Shown: piece after piece, positions 59,148 through 64,000 of the stretch
How the letters are laid out: each line of letters starts with the position of its first letter
How positions within the stretch are numbered: the stretch's first letter is position 1
Notes under the pieces: model-generated
The model's database searches: none
Told to the model about the DNA's origin: nothing
What the model saw: only the letters and a program-made list of their open reading frames with translations
Made by a program: the position numbers and the translations under genes
Assembly (NCBI RefSeq): GCF_001696535.1
Contig: NZ_MBQE01000001.1
Location: 1,488,001-1,552,000, forward strand
Length of the DNA: 64,000 nt
Reading direction: 5' to 3'
Source of the DNA: Stappia indica
GTDB lineage: Bacteria; Pseudomonadota; Alphaproteobacteria; Rhizobiales; Stappiaceae

Positions 59148-60044
59148 GTGCCGCTTGACTGGGACAAGCTGAGGATTTTCCACGCGGCCGCGCAGGCCGG
59201 CAGCTTCACGCATGCCGGCGACATGCTCAACATGAGCCAGTCGGCGGTCAGCCGGCAGGTCAGCGCGCTGGAGCACGACCTGAAGGTCCCGCTGTTCCAC
59301 CGGCATGCGCGCGGGCTGCTGCTGACCGAGCAGGGCGAGGTGCTGTACCGCACCGCGCGCGAGGTGTTCATGAAGCTGGAGGCCGCGCAGGCCCGGCTGA
59401 CCGACAGCCGCGAAAAGCCCACCGGCGCCCTTCGCATCACCACCACCGTCGGCCTCGGCTCGACCTGGCTCACCGAGCGGCTCAACGAGTTCATCGACCT
59501 CTATCCGGAGATGGACCTCAGGCTGATCTTCGACGACGACGAGCTCGATCTCGGCATGCGCGAGGCGGACGTGGCCATCCGCCTGCGCCAGCCGACGCAG
59601 CCGGACCTGATCCAGCGCAAGCTGTTCACGGTGCATTTCCACGTCTACGCCGCGCCTGGCTACATCCAGCGCTTCGGCGCTCCGAAGTCCGTCGCCGCCC
59701 TCGACGGCCACCGGATCGTCACGTTCGGCGAGCACGCCCCGCCCTATCTGCGCGACATGAACTGGCTGGAAACTGCCGGTTTGCCGCCGGGTGAGCAGCG
59801 TCGTTCGGTGCTGCGCGTCAACAACGTGGTGGCGATCAAGCGCGCCGTCCAGCGCGGCATCGGCATCGCCATGCTGCCCGACTATATCAACGAGGACAGC
59901 TCCGGCCTGGTGCAGTTGCTCCCGGAGGCGGAGGTGCCGAGCTTCGACACCTATTTCGTCTACCCCTCGGAGCTGAAGAACACCGCGCGCATCGCCGTGT
60001 TCCGCGACTTCCTGCTGGCCAAGGCAGAGCGCTGGACCTACTGA
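59148..60044 (+). CDS. lsrB: LysR family regulator, LsrB/VtlR type
   Basis: 298 residues from GTG 59148. Helix-turn-helix: LRIFHAAAQAGSFTHAGDML then NMSQSAVSRQVSALEHDLKV. The effector domain follows (GALRITTTVGLGSTWLTERL, then AIKRAVQRGIGIAMLPDYI). The position right after trxB and directly before a candidate AbcR-type small RNA is the one occupied by lsrB in Sinorhizobium and vtlR in Brucella and Agrobacterium. There the regulator responds to redox or envelope cues and activates the neighbouring AbcR sRNA. The symbol is assigned from context plus family; the sequence alone shows LysR. Confidence 0.8.
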   Translation: MPLDWDKLRIFHAAAQAGSFTHAGDMLNMSQSAVSRQVSALEHDLKVPLFHRHARGLLLTEQGEVLYRTAREVFMKLEAAQARLTDSREKPTGALRITTTVGLGSTWLTERLNEFIDLYPEMDLRLIFDDDELDLGMREADVAIRLRQPTQPDLIQRKLFTVHFHVYAAPGYIQRFGAPKSVAALDGHRIVTFGEHAPPYLRDMNWLETAGLPPGEQRRSVLRVNNVVAIKRAVQRGIGIAMLPDYINEDSSGLVQLLPEAEVPSFDTYFVYPSELKNTARIAVFRDFLLAKAERWTY

Positions 60045-60336
60045 GCCGGCGCCGCCAGCCTCGCGCTCTTGTTGCACTGCAAATTTCGAAACAACGCGTA
60101 AAAAAGCCTTTGCCGGCGCCTGCTCGGGCTGCCTCGCTGTGCCGATGAAGCAGGCAGGGCGACCACGGCCCTGCCGCATCCGGCAGCACGGCAGGCCTGC
60201 GTCAGCCTGCCGCAGCGACCAGAAATCGGGCATTTCGCCCGACATTCGGGCGCAGTTTTCTGCCGATACGGAGCCTTGCGCAGAGCTCGCGGCGGCGCCT
60301 TGCGGAATATGCATAGCAGCCCTGCAAGAGTGCTTC

Positions 60337-60366
60337 TTGCATAGGCGCGTTGTGCACTGCATATAA
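60337..60366 (+). promoter_or_regulatory. Promoter of the AbcR-like small RNA
   Basis: TTGCAT at 60337-60342, a 17-base spacer and CATATA (ATATAA one base on) at 60360-60365. GC/TGCA-rich half-sites around it (GCATAGC at 60311, CTGCAAG at 60322, GTGCACTGC at 60352) could bind the adjacent LysR-type regulator. Confidence 0.65.
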
Positions 60367-60371
60367 GCAAC

Positions 60372-60508
60372 AGGCTGTTGGTCTGCTTCGTCGCTACCTC
60401 CTCCCAGCGACGTATGATGCGACCAGCTGTTCCCCTCTGGAAGGTGATTTCGCCACGCATGTGGCAAAATCGAATAACTGCCGGGCCCTATGGCCCGGCA
60501 TTTTTTTT
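60372..60508 (+). ncRNA. Candidate AbcR / alpha-r15 family trans-acting small RNA
   Basis: About 137 nt. The first clear hairpin has stem CGTCGCT (60389-60395) / AGCGACG (60406-60412) and a 10-base loop ACCTCCTCCC, an anti-Shine-Dalgarno loop typical of alpha-r15 RNAs. A single-stranded TTCCCCTCT (60430-60438) offers a second pairing site. The RNA ends in a 9-bp terminator stem, TGCCGGGCC (60479-60487) / GGCCCGGCA (60492-60500), with TTTTTTTT. It has its own promoter and lies directly after the LsrB/VtlR-like gene, as the alpha-r15 genes do in rhizobia and Brucella. Known members use Hfq and repress ABC-transporter and uptake mRNAs. Family call is from structure and synteny. Confidence 0.8.
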
Positions 60509-60644
60509 GCCCGGATCACAGCCGCTTGTTATGCCGAAGATCGGGCCTGCCGTTTTCGACCGCCCTCCCATTATGCCACCAGCCCCCAATACGGTGGATT
60601 AGATTTCCGGCATGCTGGCGCCTTGCCCTGGACGCCGCGCCACG

Positions 60645-60674
60645 CAAAAGGCCCGGCGCAGAGCACCGGGCCTT
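60645..60674 (-). terminator. Intrinsic terminator of msrP
   Basis: AAGGCCCGG (60648-60656) pairs with CCGGGCCTT (60666-60674); on the minus strand TTTT follows the stem. It lies 40 bases downstream of the msrP stop. Confidence 0.75.
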
Positions 60675-60713
60675 CGGATCGTCTGAAGACAGCGGCCGAG
60701 CGGCGCGCGTCCC

Positions 60714-61679
60714 TCACATGTAGAGGTTCTCGCCCTCCAGCCCCTTGTAGAGGGCAGCGACCTGCTCGGCGTAGCCGTTGAAGAGCTGGGTCGGCACCTG
60801 CTCGCCGGTCGGCAAAAGCTGCTCGCGCGCCTGGCTCCAGCGCGGATGCGAGACCTCCGGATTGACGTTGGCCCAGAAGCCGTACTCCGCCGACTGAATC
60901 TCTTCCCAGAAGCTCACCGGGCGCTCCTCCACGAAGGAGAAGCGGACGATCGACTTGATCGACTTGAAGCCGTATTTCCACGGTACGGCAAGGCGCAGCG
61001 GCGCGCCGTACTGCTTGGCGAGCGGCTTGCCGTAGACGCCGGTGACCATGAAGGCGAGCTCATTGGTCGCCTCGGCCAGGGTCAGCCCCTCGACATAGGG
61101 CCACGGATACCAGGACGCCCGCTGGCCGCTGGCCGTATCGGGATCCATGAAGGTCTCCATGCGCAGGTACTTCGCCTCGGGCTTGGGCGAGGCGAGACGC
61201 ACCAGCTCGGCGAGCGGGAAGCCGGTCCACGGCACGGCCATTGCCCAGGCCTCGACGCAGCGGAAGCGATAGAGCCGCTCCTCCAGCGAGACCTTCTTCA
61301 TCAGGTCGTCGAAATCCAGCACCTGCGGATTGTCGCAAAGCCCGTCGATCTTCACCTCCCACGGGCGGATCTTCAGCGCCTGGGCGGCGGAAGCGATCTG
61401 CTTGTGCGAGCCGAATTCGTAGAAGTTGTTGTAGATCGAGGTGACCTTTTCCGGCGTGATCTCGCGGTCGAGGGTGAAGGCCTCGTTGCGCTTGGCCGGA
61501 TAGAGCCCCGCATTGGGGTCTTCCTCGGCAAAGGCGGCACGCGGGAGCCCTGCCCCGCCGGCAATGGATGCGCCGGCGATGCCGAGCCCTGCCAGAACCG
61601 AGCGGCGGTTGAAGAAGACCGCCTCCGGCGTCGCCTCGCGCTCGGGCAGGTCCCAGCTGCGTTTGCGGATGATGTTCAT
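60714..61679 (-). CDS. msrP: Protein-methionine-sulfoxide reductase, catalytic subunit (MsrP/YedY)
   Basis: 321 residues from ATG 61679. A twin-arginine signal (FFNRRSVLAGLGIAGASIAG) sends it folded to the periplasm. The sulfite-oxidase-like molybdopterin domain has the molybdenum-ligand cysteine in RFRCVEAWAMAVPWTGFPLA, and the family-conserved AKQYGAPLRLAVPWKYGFKS and KSIVRFSFVEERPVSFW. It repairs oxidised methionines of periplasmic proteins using electrons from the heme membrane subunit MsrQ. No msrQ is adjacent in this window, which is unusual. The end, LYKGLEGENLYM, is family-typical. Confidence 0.94.
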   Translation of the reverse strand: MNIIRKRSWDLPEREATPEAVFFNRRSVLAGLGIAGASIAGGAGLPRAAFAEEDPNAGLYPAKRNEAFTLDREITPEKVTSIYNNFYEFGSHKQIASAAQALKIRPWEVKIDGLCDNPQVLDFDDLMKKVSLEERLYRFRCVEAWAMAVPWTGFPLAELVRLASPKPEAKYLRMETFMDPDTASGQRASWYPWPYVEGLTLAEATNELAFMVTGVYGKPLAKQYGAPLRLAVPWKYGFKSIKSIVRFSFVEERPVSFWEEIQSAEYGFWANVNPEVSHPRWSQAREQLLPTGEQVPTQLFNGYAEQVAALYKGLEGENLYM

Positions 61680-61824
61680 CGTGATGCGTCCTCTCCCAGT
61701 CCCGTCAGGACGTCCTTTCCGGACATCTCATGCCATGTGACCTAGCGCGCACACCCCCTCGCGGCAAATCAAGTGCGGTTGAACGCCCGCGCCGGCCCCG
61801 TGAACGTCGCGGCTGCCCCGGGCC

Positions 61825-63210
61825 TCATGGCAGGTCGCGCAAGCGGTGGCCGGACGCCTCCTGACCGGCAGAGGCCGGCAGGAAGGCGAAGATCGGCACG
61901 GAGACCAGGGCCAGCACCGCCGTCACCGCGAAGGCGATGTGGAAGTTGACGAGGCCCAGCGTGTCGCCGGTGACCCAGCCCGTCGCCTCCAGCACGAAGC
62001 CGGCCAGCGCCACGCCCAGCGCCAGCGAGACCTGCTGGAACACCGAGCTGAGCGCTGTCGCCTGACTGGCCTCGTTCTCCTCGATGCTGGTAAACGCCAG
62101 CCCGTTCGACGAGGTGAAGAGGAAAGAGCGGGTGAGACCGGCGCCGTAAAGCACCGGCACGAAGATCCAGACCGGGGTGCCGGGTACGAAACCGACCATG
62201 GCGAAGGAGAGCAGCGCACCGCCCAGCGAGGCGATGACCAGCGCCATGCGGAAGCCGACGGCGGCGAGCGCGCGCTTGACGATGAACTTCATCGAGATGG
62301 CGCCGAACGCGCCGGTGAAGGTGATGAGCCCGGACTGGAAGGCGTTGTAGCCGAAGCTCGTCTGCAGCATCAGCGGCATCAGGAATGGCATGGAACCGGA
62401 CGAGATGCGGAAGATGTTGGTGCCCAGCAGCGTCAGGCCGAAGGCGCGGTTGCGCAGCAGCGCCGGATCGAGGATCGGGTTCGCCCGCCGTCTTGCATGG
62501 ACCAGATAGGCAAGCAGGGCGGCAAAGCCGATGATCGTCGTCACAAGGCCCACCGCCGGCGGCAGGGCCGGCAGGCTGATCACCGAAAGGCCGAAGACGA
62601 TGCCCGCCGCCGCAGTTCCCGTCAGCAGAAAGCCGGTCCAGTCGAGCTTCGAGGTCTCGCGCCTCGGGATCTCCGGCAGGTAGATGCCGCAAAGCCAGAT
62701 GCCGGCGAAGCCGATGGGCACGTTGATGATGAAGATCCAGTGCCAGGACAGGTAGGTGGTCAGAAAGCCGCCGAGTGGCGGGCCGGCCATCGGCCCGATC
62801 AACCCGGGAATGGTCATCAGCGTCATCGCATGGACCAGATCCTTCTTCTGGAAGGTCCTGACCAGGATGAGCCGTCCGACCGGCACCATCATCGAGCCGC
62901 CCATGCCTTGCAGGAAGCGCGAAAGCACGAAGGTCAGCAGCGAATTGGAGAAGGCGCAGGCGACCGAGCCGATGACGAAGACGACGATGGCCCAGCGGAA
63001 GACGCGCTTGGCGCCGAACTTGTCGGCCACCCAGCCGCTGACGGGAATGAAGATGCCGAGCGCCACCAGATAGGACGTCAGCGCCAGCTTCAGCGCGATC
63101 GGGCTGGTGCCCAGATCCTCCGCGATCACCGGCAACGAGGTGGCGATGACGGTGGAATCCATCATCTCCATGAAGAAGGCAAAGGCGATGATGAGCGGAA
63201 TGCTGTTCAT
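61825..63210 (-). CDS. MFS drug efflux transporter (DHA2, 14-helix type)
   Basis: 461 residues from ATG 63210 with about fourteen hydrophobic helices. Motif A-like GWVADKFGAKRVF and the motif C-like GLIGPMAGPPLGGFLTTYLS are in place, and the opening MEMMDSTVIATSLPVIAEDL is the DHA2 (EmrB/QacA) signature in helix 1 with its acidic residue. Proton-coupled exporter of hydrophobic drugs or metabolites; no membrane-fusion partner is next to it, so it probably acts alone in the inner membrane. Monocistronic by spacing. Confidence 0.92.
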   Translation of the reverse strand: MNSIPLIIAFAFFMEMMDSTVIATSLPVIAEDLGTSPIALKLALTSYLVALGIFIPVSGWVADKFGAKRVFRWAIVVFVIGSVACAFSNSLLTFVLSRFLQGMGGSMMVPVGRLILVRTFQKKDLVHAMTLMTIPGLIGPMAGPPLGGFLTTYLSWHWIFIINVPIGFAGIWLCGIYLPEIPRRETSKLDWTGFLLTGTAAAGIVFGLSVISLPALPPAVGLVTTIIGFAALLAYLVHARRRANPILDPALLRNRAFGLTLLGTNIFRISSGSMPFLMPLMLQTSFGYNAFQSGLITFTGAFGAISMKFIVKRALAAVGFRMALVIASLGGALLSFAMVGFVPGTPVWIFVPVLYGAGLTRSFLFTSSNGLAFTSIEENEASQATALSSVFQQVSLALGVALAGFVLEATGWVTGDTLGLVNFHIAFAVTAVLALVSVPIFAFLPASAGQEASGHRLRDLP

Positions 63211-63367
63211 GACGACCGGAAGCGCGGCAGGGGAAGGGATCGGCGCCGCACAACCTCATTAGCCCGAAAGCGATTGTCTGCAAATGCATGAAACGGCAAA
63301 AGTGCAGCGACCGGAGAGCTGAAAGGCCGGGCAGATGCCCGGCCCTGGTGCCCGTCGCCGGGCGCGA

Positions 63368-64000
63368 TCAGGGAGCCCCGGAAATCCGGTAGATCGCGCC
63401 CTCGCCCTCGTCGGTCGAGAACCACAGCGCCCCGTCCGGCCCGTTGCGCAGGGTGCGGATGCGCCCGTACTCGCCGGCGATCAGCCGCTCTTCGGAGACG
63501 ACCTTGCCGTCGGCGACCTCCAGCCTCGAGATCAGCTGGTCCTTGAGCGCACCGACGAACAGGTCGCCGCGCCACTGCGGCACCGCATCGCCGGTGAAGA
63601 AGGCCATGCCCGACGGCGCGATGGACGGATCCCAGTAATGCACCGGCTGCTCGTAGCCCTCCGCCTCGGTACCGACGCCGATGCTGAGGCCCGAATAGTG
63701 GCGGCCGTAGGAAATCACCGGCCAGCCGTAATTCTTGCCGGCTTGGGGAATGTTGATCTCGTCGCCGCCGCGCGCGCCGTGCTCCACGGTCCACAGCACG
63801 CCGGTCTCGGGCTCGATGGCCGCGCCCTGGATATTGCGATGGCCGGTCGACCAAATCTCGGGCAGCGCCTGCGCGCCGTCCGCAAACGGATTGTCGGAGG
63901 GGATCGAGCCGTCGGCAGCGACCCGGAGCACCGAGCCCGCATGGTCCTGCGGATCCTGCGCCCGGTCCTGTTCGCCGCGGTCGCCCAGCGTGACGAAAAG
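63368..64000 (-). CDS. PQQ-dependent aldose sugar dehydrogenase, C-terminal part (runs off the right edge)
   Basis: At least 210 residues open to the edge. It begins LFVTLGDRGEQDRAQDPQDH, the conserved GDRG...AQD...H segment of soluble glucose/aldose dehydrogenases. GHRNIQGAAIEPETGVLWTV and EHGARGGDEINIPQAGKNYG follow, which provide calcium- and PQQ-binding residues, and then APSGMAFFTGDAVPQW and the final YRISGAP. These periplasmic six-blade propellers oxidise sugars with the cofactor PQQ; the exact sugar is open. The N-terminal half, including the signal peptide, is outside the window. Confidence 0.92.
   Translation of the reverse strand, partial: LFVTLGDRGEQDRAQDPQDHAGSVLRVAADGSIPSDNPFADGAQALPEIWSTGHRNIQGAAIEPETGVLWTVEHGARGGDEINIPQAGKNYGWPVISYGRHYSGLSIGVGTEAEGYEQPVHYWDPSIAPSGMAFFTGDAVPQWRGDLFVGALKDQLISRLEVADGKVVSEERLIAGEYGRIRTLRNGPDGALWFSTDEGEGAIYRISGAP

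Overview
The window comes from a GC-rich alphaproteobacterium. Markers that point there include a trxB / LysR (LsrB-VtlR type) / AbcR-like small RNA neighbourhood, an ELM1-family protein, a DUF930 protein, a CtrA-type TTAA-N7-TTAA site near rpoD, and large numbers of short GC-rich dispersed repeats between genes. A member of the Hyphomicrobiales, perhaps Stappiaceae, is my best guess; this is inference from gene content, not a database match.

Region 1 (1-19981) is accessory DNA. It begins with the 3' part of a plasmid/island ParB-like gene joined to the 5' end of an unrelated methyltransferase gene. A sulfate-permease-type operon follows (SulP, tandem universal stress protein, TraR/DksA-type zinc finger) behind a structured leader RNA. 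Next come a large STAND-like NTPase with ten Sel1 repeats and a small companion protein, both on the minus strand. Then a long, mostly plus-strand block (8299-18357) holds small membrane, secreted and charged proteins around a VirD4/TraG-type coupling ATPase. The block ends in a large serine recombinase whose 3' end runs into a tRNA-Ile2(CAU) gene. This looks like the right end of an integrated element; its left end is probably outside the window.

Region 2 (20-34 kb) is ordinary chromosome: an AI-2E-family exporter, a complete TRAP transporter operon (DctP-DctQ-DctM), a periplasmic SIMPL protein, a frameshifted acetyltransferase, the polyamine pair speD-speE, cytochrome b561, a sarcosine-oxidase-like flavoenzyme with a SnoaL-like partner, and a VOC protein divergent from a TetR regulator with clear operators. 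A GST divergent from a LysR regulator, a DUF4274-like membrane protein and DoxX follow.

Region 3 (34-46 kb): a 260-bp-period repeat block, a KAP-family membrane NTPase directly downstream of a DUF930 protein, then the housekeeping set rpoD and dnaG with yqeY upstream, divergent from carA.

Region 4 (46-57 kb): MerR, AraC and XRE-type regulators, carB and greA, a 1.5-kb gene-free stretch full of dispersed repeats, and an AT-rich island gene (zinc ribbon plus DUF2971).

Region 5 (56-64 kb): Lrp/AsnC regulator divergent from ELM1, then trxB, an LsrB/VtlR-like regulator and a candidate AbcR/alpha-r15 small RNA with promoter and terminator. MsrP, an MFS multidrug exporter and the 3' part of a PQQ-type sugar dehydrogenase complete the window.
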